Source: Xestospongia bergquistia
Lineage: Eukaryota > Porifera > Demospongiae > Haplosclerida > Petrosiidae
Length of the DNA: 64,000 nucleotides
Assembly: GCA_963965975.1 (NCBI GenBank)
Contig: OZ014411.1
Span: forward strand, 27,204,249-27,268,248
Direction of reading: 5' to 3'
The notes beneath the pieces were generated by a model. The model saw only the letters and a program-made list of their open reading frames with translations, was not told the origin of the DNA and searched no databases. Made by a program: the position numbers and the translations under genes. This document shows positions 39,377 to 51,177 of the stretch, one piece after another; the stretch's first letter is position 1, and every line of letters begins with the position of its first letter.

Positions 39377-42300
39377 AACTGATTCGAAATCACTACAAAC
39401 GATCAACAACTCTTTTTCGTTCTAGCGCATAATGAACTGACGCGTCTTGTGTGTTGTGCTTTCTAATATAACTTAGTAACGAGTATAAATAAGGTGTCAA
39501 ATGACCACTGGGCTGTTTATAATATAATTCATAAATATTCACACATAATATATATCACTAGAAGTCTTTCACGTGAAATGCATGCATGCATTGCAAATGT
39601 TTGTAAGTGGCCTGCATGGGTCAACCAAAAAATGCTATTAACAAAACATGACAACGTATACACTCACTATCACTAAAATGTAGAGTTTACAGCCCTACAA
39701 TTTGTGTAAAGGTGTCATAATGCATTAGTCAACACATGTATGCCTATATGGACTTATAGGGAGTTAATACACATGCTTACACATTTTTATTAGTAATGAA
39801 TATATACGAAAACATCCTATTTCTCTCTTCTAATATTATTCATTGATCATGTGTTCTAGTTAATTGTAACTACATGCTTTTTTATTAAATTACATTCTTA
39901 TAATAATATTCATAGATATACACTGAGGCGTTATCAATAAACATCACGTGCTAGCAAATAACGTTTTTGTGATAGTATTCATATTGATTTTTTAGTCTTT
40001 TACATGTAATAACACATACATATACAGATGCATAGAGGAAAAATGGCTTACTATAATATAATTAAACAGCTAAGCACTTATTATTGGTCATATAATGACA
40101 AAATGATACTAAATCATTTGTCCACACTACCCAGTAACGATGATGTCCTATTTATTTAAATATCTACTATTTCTCATCCTGTTTTGTTTTATTTTATTTC
40201 TTTTGCTGTCAATGTTAATTCTTTTCTCTTATTCGGATTATCAACATACAGACATAATTCAAATTCTCTGTTTCAATAAGTCAACATGATCCTATTACTA
40301 GTAAACCTAATTTTATAGGAGCAATATTATAACACAATTATTCCTGTCTTAACTGCAGTGTTTACCGTTTTAACTATCTTTTGTTCATTTATTAACATTT
40401 TCAACACAGAAAGATGGAGAAGAGATTATCTAGTTAAAATTGATAAAAGTTCAAACACTTAAACAGAGATGTGATTACTAGCAAAAAGCATTGTAATGTG
40501 CAAAAAGATTTGACCTATAGGAGTTACTATAGTGAATGAATGTGGCATAGTGACCCACCTAAAACAGAATCTTATCACTCATTGACACCTATTGGACATT
40601 TTAAGACTTGATATTTGATTCTTAGACATTTTGGAAATAGATGTTTTGACTATCAATTATTTCAGGATTTGATATTTTTAGGCATTGGCTTGCTTGCCAT
40701 TTAGAGAAATAACAAAAAACATGTTTTATATTAACTATTGTTCTTTATAATGTGAATAAGAAAATGTGTTATCACTACATTCATAACAAAGAACTCCCAC
40801 TCACATTTGGTGCAAACTAGGTGTTAATATCATCTAAATCCTATCAGCCAACTTGATCTCATGTGTCACATTATTTATATGATAGCCTGGCTGCATATGA
40901 GGAGGCTTCATGGACAGTTTATCACTTTATCAAATTTTATTTCACTAGTTTTTAGAAGCTGGTAATCATATTAATCAACATAAAGTCAATGTGAATCCTT
41001 TAGCTATAGCATTGTGATTCACAATAGCCTCAAGAAAAAAAAGTATATATAAAAGGAAGTACAGAATAGATCAAGGTAGATAGTGTTAGTTAAAGATTAA
41101 TTAATATTTACAATGTCCAGCTAGCCACAAAGATGTAGCTCTAATTTCTCTTAGAGTGATTGGATTTGCCTTTGGTACTTAATAATAATAAGTAATAATA
41201 AGTACCAAACATATGAGAAAATTCATGTAATTAATTGATAAACTTAATACTGGCTATACACTAGTACTATCAACTTGAAGTTGAGTGGAATTGCTAGACC
41301 AACAATAAGATATTGTAGTGATGACCTTAACCTAGGACATAAAACTTATTGGATCAATACTAAAAAGGGTTTAGGTAAGCATCATAAGAGCATCCCACCC
41401 TTTGCTGGGTGCACAATTGATTGGCAGGGGCAAAGTGTTAACCTACTAGCCAATTGGGTAACATCCAATCCTAAGCCTGTATATTTGAATGAGACATAAC
41501 ATATCTATTAAAAGGGGGGAACTTCTGGAAATCTGAATGCTAATGTGGTCCTCCAAACAATAAAAAAGTAAAAAAAAATCTCATAACAATACTAACAAAA
41601 TAAATAAAGCACAGAGTAACATGATTGAAATTAGAACAAATTTAAGCAATGGTGAGAGCTTACAGTCAGTAAACAAGGTTAATCAGAATTGCTGTTGAAA
41701 GGATTATGAGTGGGAAGTATTAATGAAAACCATATGAGTAGATGACTATGATATAATAAGTATACCATTGACTCATATGTGACACATCATGGAGAATGAA
41801 AAAACTATACACATGAAAATCTATAGCAGCAATAGTGAGAGCTTGGTAAAGAAACAAACCAAACACAATCCTGAAATTTGGACCAAACAATGCAAACTGA
41901 TAGGACAATGCATTGAAAGTGTCAGTTTGTCACTAATATATTGTAATTCCACTACCAAAAGGGATCATATTTAGAGGGTTTGTAATGAAAACTGGTTAAG
42001 GAAACACTCCACTTTGGGAATCAAGATTATGTTGGCAGTAGAAAGGTATCTTCATGGGTAAGAAAGACAACACAGATGAGCAAGAAAGCAAACACTTTCC
42101 AGGTAGTATGTAGCAGATCAGATCATGAAATTGTGACATGATAAAGCAAAAATGCAACACAAGAAAGCCCACGTTGTTAGAGAATATAAGGATGGCACCA
42201 AACAATCAGGGGGTTAACCATCAAATTTGCTGAAGGTGTTATTGGTAATGCTCTTTACATCGATTGGTGAGTACCGGTCATATTAAAGTCAACTTTGTAT

Positions 42301-42494
42301 CACTATTTGCCTTGTAGATTGGGCTTTGGAGATAAGTCATATCACACGTGGTAGCACAGTTAATAGCTGATTATTACCCAGTCAATTCCTCAAGATATAA
42401 CTGGACACAACAGATAGATTATGGCATGACGACAGGATGAACAGCTTGAGCCATTAAGAGCATGACTGCTCCTTGATTAACATAAGGAAGTGGG
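39377..42494. other. Divergent intergenic region, no supported gene
   Basis: It separates the minus-strand ANK/death gene from the plus-strand Rab gene, so both promoters lie here. A GC-richer patch at 39230-39290 (GCGCTACACGAAGAGCGCGTG) sits just above the ANK gene start and may be its promoter. Open frames near 41275 and 41720-42205 show no recognisable domain or splice context. Confidence 0.5.
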
Positions 42495-42599
42495 ATGAAC
42501 GTTAATTGCCTCAATCTTTTGGCTTCTTTGGGCAGACATGCCCCTAACTATAGAAGCTTCCGTAGCTTCCGTTTTGTTTGTCATCTACTGAAAGTGAGT

Positions 42600-45500
42600 A
42601 TGTCGTCTTCTGAAAAGAAAAGAACAATTTCTTCTACTAAACGCGATCAGAAAACTGGAGAGAATAGAGATTCCTGGAGACGCTCGTTTGATAGTGAAGC
42701 AGAAGCTAGTTCTCATCCTTTAATAGAATATCCTTCGGTAAGCAAAACCAACTGCCATTATATACTTGAGTTTAAAATCATGTATTTTTTGTTATATAAC
42801 ACATCTTGTTTACATGTAGAGGTTTTGTACTGTATTAATTTAGAATGTTAATTAATGTGGAAAGGGTAGAAACAAAGTGAACAATAAGTGTTATATATTA
42901 TTATAATATATCTATACAAAACTTATATATCTGTAGTTGATTTCATTGTAGAAAACTTGTCTAACAATATACATGTGTCTTATGATAATGGTTGATTTCC
43001 TAGTATTTTAATGATCTAATTAGGTGATTACAAATAATGCACGAGATCATTTTATTATGGAGTACACAGAAACCTGTTAAAGTCAATGTAGTTGTGTCTG
43101 CTATGTTTAAGCTATTTCGTTTTGCCAACTGTAATGTTGTTTCAATTCTATTTAACACTTTTATGTGACAAATTTATAAGGTTGTCTTATCATATAATAA
43201 TATTACTATAAACCTTCTTTTGCTTCAGCCATTGGAATTTGTAGAGAGTCTTGTTGTTCAACCTGACCTCACATTCAAAATTCTCATAGTTGGTAATCCA
43301 CATGTGGGCAAATCCTGTTTCTTGACAAGATTATGTTCTAATACATTTACTTCAAGATATGCCTCTACAATTGGTAAGAATATCATAACTTAATATTATT
43401 TAGGGACTATATATGATGGAACTAAAAATGATATGTTGAGAAGTCACAAACTCAAAACATGATTGATTGTTATTGTATGAACTTGTTACTATAGTAAGAA
43501 CAATAGTATAACTTGGTTAGTGTACTCAGTAATGAACTTTGACCTGTTATTTCATTCAATGTACACAGTTAGAAGTCTTCCATAAAATTAAAAAATTTTT
43601 GTTGTAAACTAGATACCCTTTTTAAGGAAGGAGCCCATGAAATGAGTAAGGTGTGTAGCTAACAGCAGGATGTTTTCTTTGTAAAATAGCTATTGTGTAT
43701 TTGAAAAGTCAATCTGCTTATTTTACTTTATCATTATTGCTAACAATAACATCTATGTTATAAATACACAGCCAACATTGTCAAAGAATTGTTTGTAGAT
43801 ATCGTAGTCAAAATGAACTCCCCTTTTCTTCACAATAAGTGTTATAGTAGTCTACATAATACTTAGAAAGACTGTTAGCATATATGCTGTACTTAGAGTA
43901 ACCTGTTTTTTGAAGCATTAAGAAGTAAAGAGTATATCTTAATATGGGGATATGGGAACTATTGGTTTGTTTCATTCATTGTTGTTATTTTCTGGATGTA
44001 TGTAATGTTTCAGCATGAGCAAATAGCTGACCAAACACACAATAGAGCACTACTATAACTTGAGTTATGAAGTCTCCTTAACTTTTGCACAATGACATTT
44101 AAATATATGACCATGATGTTGTTATGATGATAATGGTACATTATTGTTTCAATTACAGGTGTAGATTTTTACAGTCGTGCTATTCGACTCAATGATGAGA
44201 TTATATCATTACAATTATGGGATACAGCTGGACAAGAAAGGTTAGTTTAATTATTGAGCTATGTGAGGGAGTATCTACATTATATATATTACTTTACATG
44301 CCATATTGTTAGCACAAGGTGTGATGTCAACATTTATTTGCATAAACCTAATGGGCTAAGGTTTAGGGATTATTGGGGTTTGAGAAACAGGACTGTGTTC
44401 TAATAATGTTCTGTTTATACTGGCTTCAAGATAAGAATGTACAGGTATTTATTCCAGGAAAATGGAAATGCATTACTTTGTGCTTTTAATGCAAAATATT
44501 TGGCATGCTGTCATTAGTCAGTATATGGTTTCACTACTGTGCTATTGGTAGGAAAAATGATATGGTTGAATAAATGCTACCTGATATGCATGTTCATTGC
44601 ATTTGCACAGGGTGTGATGTTAACATGTAAATCTAATGGGCCTATGTTTAGAGTTTGAGAAACAAGACTGTTTTCTAATAATATTCTGTTTATACTGGCT
44701 TCAAAATAAGAATGTATAGGTAATTAATTACTCCAGGAAAATAAAAATACAATACTTAGTGCATACCTGTGCTATAACCTGAAATATTTGACAAATTATC
44801 ATTAGTGAGTGTATGGCTTCAATGTTTTGTTATTGGAAGGAAAGAGATTTAGTTGAATAGATGCCACCTGGTATATATGTTCATTGTGCTATTTAATGGC
44901 TAATCTTTGGCCTCAACTGTGTTGTGTAGATTGTAATCTCCAAGAGGACATTAAACCTCTGACAGTATTTTGCTAAAACATTACAGCTATATGAGAAAAG
45001 TAATGCTTTACAGAGCAATTATCATTATCAAACTTTCAATCTGTCTGTGTGCTATCACAATTCTCGTAAATGTATTTAAAATAAAAATTTTTTTAGGAAA
45101 TGTTACTGAAGCCATAGCATGATATTGACTTCCTGTTGGGCTATACATTATACATATCTTGAATATTATTACAAAAGGACTGAAATTTAAGGAATTAAGA
45201 CTCTTATTCTTAAGCAAACCCTCTAACTTATAATCTTATACATTTATCTTTTCTTATTAGATTCCAGTCTGTTACTAGAGCATATTATCGAGGTGCTCAA
45301 GGTGTTATTTTAATGTATGATATCTCAAGAGAAGAGTCTTTTATTGCCGTTAAAAGTTGGATTAACTCTATACAAGTGAGACCATCCCTGTCATTATGAT
45401 AGTTAATTACTTCTTATTTACTTTACTACTTGCATAGGAAAACATGGATGAACTTCCTACATCTCTTTTACTTGTTGGTAATAAAGTAGATCTTGAAGAA

Positions 45501-46373
45501 AATGGTAAGAGAGAAGTATCATATGAGGCAGGAGAATCATTTGCTAAAGTAAGCATATAAAGATTTGTTTTGTTAGCCATACACTTTTACAATAACCTTT
45601 AACTTACTGATAATCAAAATAACACTTCCTTTTTGAAATCATAGATATTAGAGTATCTATTGTGAAATCAAAATAGTGAGCATTAAGCTATCCCATTGAT
45701 CAACAGTAACTAAGACCACCATATTATATATTCATATTTACTTTCTGCACTGTTTATTAATCAACTTAATGTCAGTTCTTAGAACAGACTTTGTATCATA
45801 ACATTGTAATGCTGGCATGAAAATATAATTATATACAGGATGCTTATGTAAACAAATTTATAACCACCTGCTAATAACACATATAATTACTATGTGTCTG
45901 TCATTGGCCTTGACATTATTAGATTTTTCACATTTTTTTATTTTTTTTTATTTTAGAGATACAATGCTGATTTTATTGAGAGCAGTGCTAAGACAGGATA
46001 TAACGTGGGTAATGCCTGTCTAAAATTAGTGAAGTAAGTATAATTGTACAGTTTCATATTGTGCTTACTTTAATGATGTGGTACTTTCAGTTTAACGTTG
46101 TCATTTTGAAATTCAGTATTGACCTTCTATGTTTTCATACCAGGATCTATATGTTAATTGAAATGTCTTATAATAGACTATCATTGACCTCTTATATAAA
46201 TATTATATTATTTCAGATTTTTGTTTTTGACATATATTGATGTTTAATTGATATTTAATTGATATTTTTCAATTAGTCATTTAGTACAAGAGAGTAGAGC
46301 ACAAGGTGCTGCTCAAGCTAACAGAAGGAGTTTTAGTTCACCTGATACAAAGAAACGTCCATGTTCCTGTTAA
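42600..46373 (+). CDS. Rab-type small GTPase
   Basis: Seven exons: 42600-42737, 43229-43373, 44159-44240, 45261-45375, 45438-45548, 45957-46033, 46277-46373; all phases agree, giving 254 residues. An in-frame ATG at 42495 would add 35 residues rich in arginine and hydrophobics; I prefer 42600 (MSSSEKKRT) but cannot exclude the longer form. GTPase motifs are all present: P-loop GNPHVGKS, switch [21 protein letters not shown] and SSAK. The last residues KKRPCSC give a double-cysteine signal for geranylgeranylation, which anchors Rabs to membranes. A ~50-residue basic, serine-rich N-terminal extension precedes the G domain. The subfamily is not clear; the end of the G domain is somewhat like the large Rab44/Rab45 group, but no EF-hand region was found upstream. 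Confidence 0.88.
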
Positions 46374-46587
46374 AAAAATGACGTCTCTGCTATATTGTAC
46401 AAATCTGAAATTTTTTTTTACTTATATCATGTCATTAAAGCCTCACTTTAATCTTTTGTATAATAATACATAATTATTATATTATTATTACATTTCTTTA
46501 TTCAAGTTTACTCAGCAGTGTATTTTGAGTTTTTATCCCTTGCAACTTTGTAAGCAATAATTTTCTAGTCACACCCACTTTAATTTA

Positions 46588-49500
46588 ATGGATGCTTTAC
46601 TTGATGACGTTAGACGTCTTCCTCTTATTCAACAAAGAGCAGTAGCTGCTATTGTTGGAGCTGTAGTAGCTGATGCAGCAGGTACTTATACCATATTATA
46701 TTGTAGCTATATGAAGTTGTATCAGTAATAAAGTGTCTAGTTAACTTTTGACATGTACATATACACAACATATACTGACATACATATACTTCATAATATT
46801 AAGTCGACTGAGTGTTTATACAGATTTAATTCTGACACAGGATCGAACAACATTACAATTTTTGTACACATGTGGTCACTAATAGTAGTTGTAACAAAAT
46901 ATCATGTGTCGACAAACAATTAAACCTCAACTTGTATCGGAATATTGATCTACATGTGATTAGACTTTAATATGTTAGAATATCAATGGTACATGATCCA
47001 ATAGTCTTGTAAGTGTAAGGCTGACTGTTCGAGACAGGAAGGACACTGATACACATATTAAAATATTAGCATTTAAATTACCTATTAAACTTCACTGAAT
47101 ACATGTTCTCAAGTAATTATCTATTATATATTCAAACACATGGTATATTTTGAGCTGAAAAATTGGTTGTGTGGCCATAGATGAAAAAAATTAGGTGTCC
47201 TTCTAAATTTAAAAAAAATATTTCTTAGCTTCTACCTCTAAGTTATAATGTGCTTAATGTATAATATATAATTTGATCATTTATAATAATTTTTTATAAT
47301 CTTTAAATTCTATTACTTCTTCAGGTTACCTTACATAGATAATGTATTTGTTTTAAATGTCTTTAAAAATATTATTATGTAAATATATCTTTTTAGCTCA
47401 GCCACTTCATTGGATATATGATGATGAGGCCATTTTAAGAGCTGTTGCAAGTAATCCCAATAATCCAGAATACTTTGAGCCATCACATAATCCATATTAT
47501 AATATTCCATGTGGTTCACAAAGTCCTTATGGAGATCAGCTAATAGTGACACTCAGATCTTTAGCAGCTTGCAAAGGTATACCTATTAACACAGATATAA
47601 TGCTTTTTTACTTAACATTCAGTTTAATGTACTCTTTATCTGTAATGCTCTAAATACTTATAAGTAGTGGCTATTACTAAATATATTTAATTGTCTAATT
47701 ACAATTACATTATAATTACTTCCCCTATAGAAAATGCTGATTACAATTACATTACAATTACTTGAGATACTGTAATCATTAATGATCATTACAATTACAA
47801 TTACTGATTACAACAACCCTGCTAGCTACTATTAAATATACTTAATTGTATTGGCTCCTTTCTATGTTCTCCAGATTTAATTAAAAGTCTATTTATATTA
47901 TATGATAACTTGTTATTTTTTATTGTATTAGTTAATATCATGTATGTCTATTTGTTGTAATTAGTTTTATTATAATTTAAAGATAGATATTTAACATCAA
48001 ATAGTGACACGTTAATGAACAATAATTATCTCATTCATGTAGGATTTGATATCTCACACTCAGCTAAGGAGTTTTATGAAAGTTTCGGTCCTGGAACTAG
48101 TTATGATTCCCCTGCTTCTTCATTATATATCGAAGGAGAAGTCCATTTATCATATCCAATTAATGGTCCATGGCTAAACAGAACAATGAGACGTTTCATA
48201 CATTTGTACTCTGATGGAAAGACTGCTGTTGACATTATTAATGATACTTCTGATGATCCAGATTGTATTGCTAGGGCACTACCTTTAATTCTATTATATA
48301 CTAGTTAGTATTAATTGTATTTACACAAAGGTCTGCTTTTCCCTTTATTTAATTTTTAGTTTTCTTCATACTATTAAAATACTATTAGTACTTCATTAAA
48401 AATATTCATTGTCACAGTTTCAACTATTTATTCTAATATTTTCTTTTTAATTATAGGTTCTCCTGACTTAGAGTCATACACTAAACGTATTACTTCTATG
48501 ACACAGTCTAGTGATGTCTCATTGACAGTAGCCAGTGTAGCAATTGAATTAATAAAACTCTATATTCTTAGTGGAGAGGATGCTAATGGAGAGAGCATTA
48601 TCATGAAGGAAATTGACAATTTAAGGTCAGCTATTATTTTGTAATGTATTTGCAATGACAATTTATAATATTAATATGGGTAAATTAAAAATTTTAGAAA
48701 TTTATGTTGGATATCAATACGAATATACGAAACAAGGAGTTTATAACCATAGGTCTCACTACACATTGAGTATAAACCTTTAGTTTGTGACTACTATGTA
48801 AGAATTTTATATTGCCATTTTCACAGTGATCTTGCTTCAAATATTTTGTACTACCATCCTTACATTTCACGAATATGATGTTTTTAGAAATTTCATTTAC
48901 TTGTTTTTTAAATTACATTAAAATTATTATCTTTAAATTTATATTTTATTGTAACATACACTAACATTTAAAAGTTAATTATAATCTCATCTGATCAGCA
49001 TTATCAACTTCATTGAACCTGCTTGTATATTCTATCATCTACATTTATTATCTGACTCATCAAGAGAAATATGTAACAAATAGGCTGTCAAAATAAATAA
49101 TTTTTCTATGACTTAAAAACAAAACATTTTACAAAAGTGCCTCTTATGAAATTGTAGATAATTGTTTTTTTTTAATAGTAGTTTTGTTGGAGCAACACTT
49201 GTTATGTCTCTCCTGTGTTTTTTGAATGGTCTTTTTGATTTTTCAAGCTTCATCTTCCGTTGGCATCTTTTTATCTAGAACAATTTCCTAGTACTTAATG
49301 TTTGCCATTTCTCTGTGAAGTTTTGTAGCTAAAGAAACTGTTATTATCAAGTTATGGCAGTTCAAAGTGAATTGCCAGCTAACTAGTCTTGTCCCCAGAC
49401 TGTCACACGCTCAAGCAGTCTTGTGCATTTACTTCAAATTCCTGGTCTTAGTATCATCAGTGTGATGTGTTAATATCCATTCAATCGTATACTAATAGTC

Positions 49501-50865
49501 ACATGATTAGCAGTGAATGGTCACATGACACATCAACTTTGTGAGAAACAAAGTCAGTAATAGTTTTTATAACATCTCTTTAAACCTCAAAGCTACTGTC
49601 AACCTTTTTAAATAAGTCTTATATTTTAGTTATAATCTTTTTATTATAGAGCTTCACCTAATGTCAACAAGACATCATTTGCAGAGTTACTAAAGCAAGT
49701 ACTAGATGCACACCATCTGTCTATTAAAGATGCAACTCTTAAATTTGGAGGAGAATGAGGTAAGTCACATGATTGTGCCAAAGTACTAGGTGCTTTTGTT
49801 GCCTCCTCTAGCCATACCTGGGTCCTTCCAGTCAGCAATTCATTCACTGTTGGATGGAGGAATTTACACTACTGTGGTGCGAAAGGTAAGTTTAATCTTA
49901 AGCACATTTATTACACCAAGTAATTCTGCCAATTATAAAAACAATGATTTTCTTACTAACCACTGTGGTTTCATATCCTGAACTATACACATCCCATGAA
50001 GTATAAGTGTATCTAGACCACTTTTACTAGGATTACCACTGTGCAGTCTTGGCATTGCCTCTCCTTCACTTAGAGAGGAAGAGTCTGGTGACAAGCTCAT
50101 ATAGGTTCATACAGCAGGAATGGGGATGTGGGTAGACCATACTTAAACCTGAGCATGTGTTAAGAGAGTGAAAATGCAAAAACAGCTGTTGTGATATGCA
50201 CTAGTTGTGGTGATGATCTTTCAAATAGAAGCACAGACTGTCTTTCACTAACTAGCACTGCCTTGTGTCATGTACTGGTTTAGAGCAGCTTCAAGGACTT
50301 TATTAGCCATCATCAATTCGCGTAAAATAAGTGTTAAATGAAAAGTAGGAGCTCATAAGCGCACAGGGCGTTTCTGTAGCCTGCAAGATTTTTACAGCTT
50401 ATACAAGTCCTATATGTGCTTGTACCTAGACCTTTCCTCTCTAAACAAAGGGACAGCAACACCAGACTGTTAGGAAGCTGTCTCTTTACATCAATTTCTT
50501 ATTTCCTGTTGACAACCATTTTCTTAGATTAATTAAAAGAGGGAGTGACTCCAAACCATGATAGCTTTGATATTACTAAGCTACTAGTACTTAATAACAC
50601 AGTAGTATATATTATATGTGATGTCCATATATGGAAGCTGCTAATCATTTCGTGATTACTCATTTTCATTGTTAGCATTGATAATTACGATCATTTATTT
50701 TAGGTAATTCTTGCTGGTGGGTGTAACTGTTCTAGATTAATCGTGGTAGGAGCATGTTTAGGAGCAAAGTATGGACTAGATGGCATTCCGAAAGAATGGA
50801 TGGAGAAAACAAAGGCCATTAATGAAGTTTTGTCTTTGGCAATAAAAGTAGTTAAATTATCATGA
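46588..50865 (+). CDS. SelJ: SelJ-like selenoprotein (ADP-ribosylglycohydrolase / J1-crystallin family)
   Basis: Exons: 46588-46681, 47397-47576, 48043-48303, 48457-48625, 49650-49759, 49812-49885, 50704-50865; all phases agree, giving 349 residues if the TGA at 49756 is read as selenocysteine 271. Family segments: AAIVGAVVADAAGAQPLHWI near the start, SPYGDQ, then after the TGA IPGSFQSAIHSLL, a VILAGG segment with NCSRLIVVGACLGAKYG, and GIPKEW. These match the ADP-ribosylglycohydrolase fold as found in jellyfish J1-crystallins. In established work, SelJ is the selenocysteine-containing branch of that family, known from fishes and some invertebrates. Here the conserved frame continues for 78 residues beyond the TGA, and a SECIS-like hairpin follows the stop. 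The metal-site motif usually written GGD reads GGCNC, so classical hydrolase activity is doubtful. The gene starts 214 bp after the Rab stop and converges with the adhesion GPCR gene. Confidence 0.82.
49756..49758 (+). other. In-frame TGA read as selenocysteine (codon 271)
   Basis: The TGA follows KFGGE and is one base before a perfect donor (G|GTAAGT). The next exon resumes the conserved frame (A-IPGSFQ). No alternative donor avoids the TGA while keeping phase. If it were a true stop it would lie upstream of two exon junctions and probably trigger nonsense-mediated decay. Confidence 0.78.
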
Positions 50866-50884
50866 TTATTAGTTTTCAATATTT

Positions 50885-50962
50885 AGTGATATACTAATTA
50901 ATGATTCCATTTGCACAACCCTTTGTTGGAGGCAATTAGATGATAGCAAATTGTATATCACT
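50885..50962 (+). promoter_or_regulatory. SECIS-like element in the 3' UTR of the SelJ gene
   Basis: Starts 20 bases after the stop codon. A perfect 10-bp helix I is formed by AGTGATATAC (50885-50894) and GTATATCACT (50953-50962). The conserved quartet is ATGA (50901-50904) opposite TGAT (50941-50944). The apical AA is at 50917-50918, 12 bases after ATGA and 22 before TGAT, as in the eukaryotic SECIS pattern. Helix II has about seven pairs with C/A and T/T mismatches. A possible mini-stem (CAAC/GTTG) could form at the apex. ATTAAA at 50972-50977 may be the polyadenylation signal. Confidence 0.78.
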
Positions 50963-51177
50963 AACATCTTAATTAAAGTTTATGTTCTACCATTTAATCA
51001 TAATGACATTAACAAGTAATGTACTTTGTTTCTGGACTCTGTGTATACTTTATATATTAGTAATGTAGAAATTTTATTGAGATTATAACATAATCATCTT
51101 TCACTCTTAACAACTGATAACATTGAACATAAAAGTAGAGGTGTTTATGCAACAATATTTCTTTCAATTGTCTTCAG

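Noticed and set aside
41275..41499. 74-codon frame on the plus strand
   Set aside because: No ATG at its left end, no recognisable domain, and no splice sites that connect it to anything.
49756..49758. Reading the TGA as the natural end of the ADP-ribosylglycohydrolase-like gene
   Set aside because: Two further exons continue the family-specific sequence in phase, the donor lies one base past the TGA, and a SECIS-like hairpin follows the later stop.
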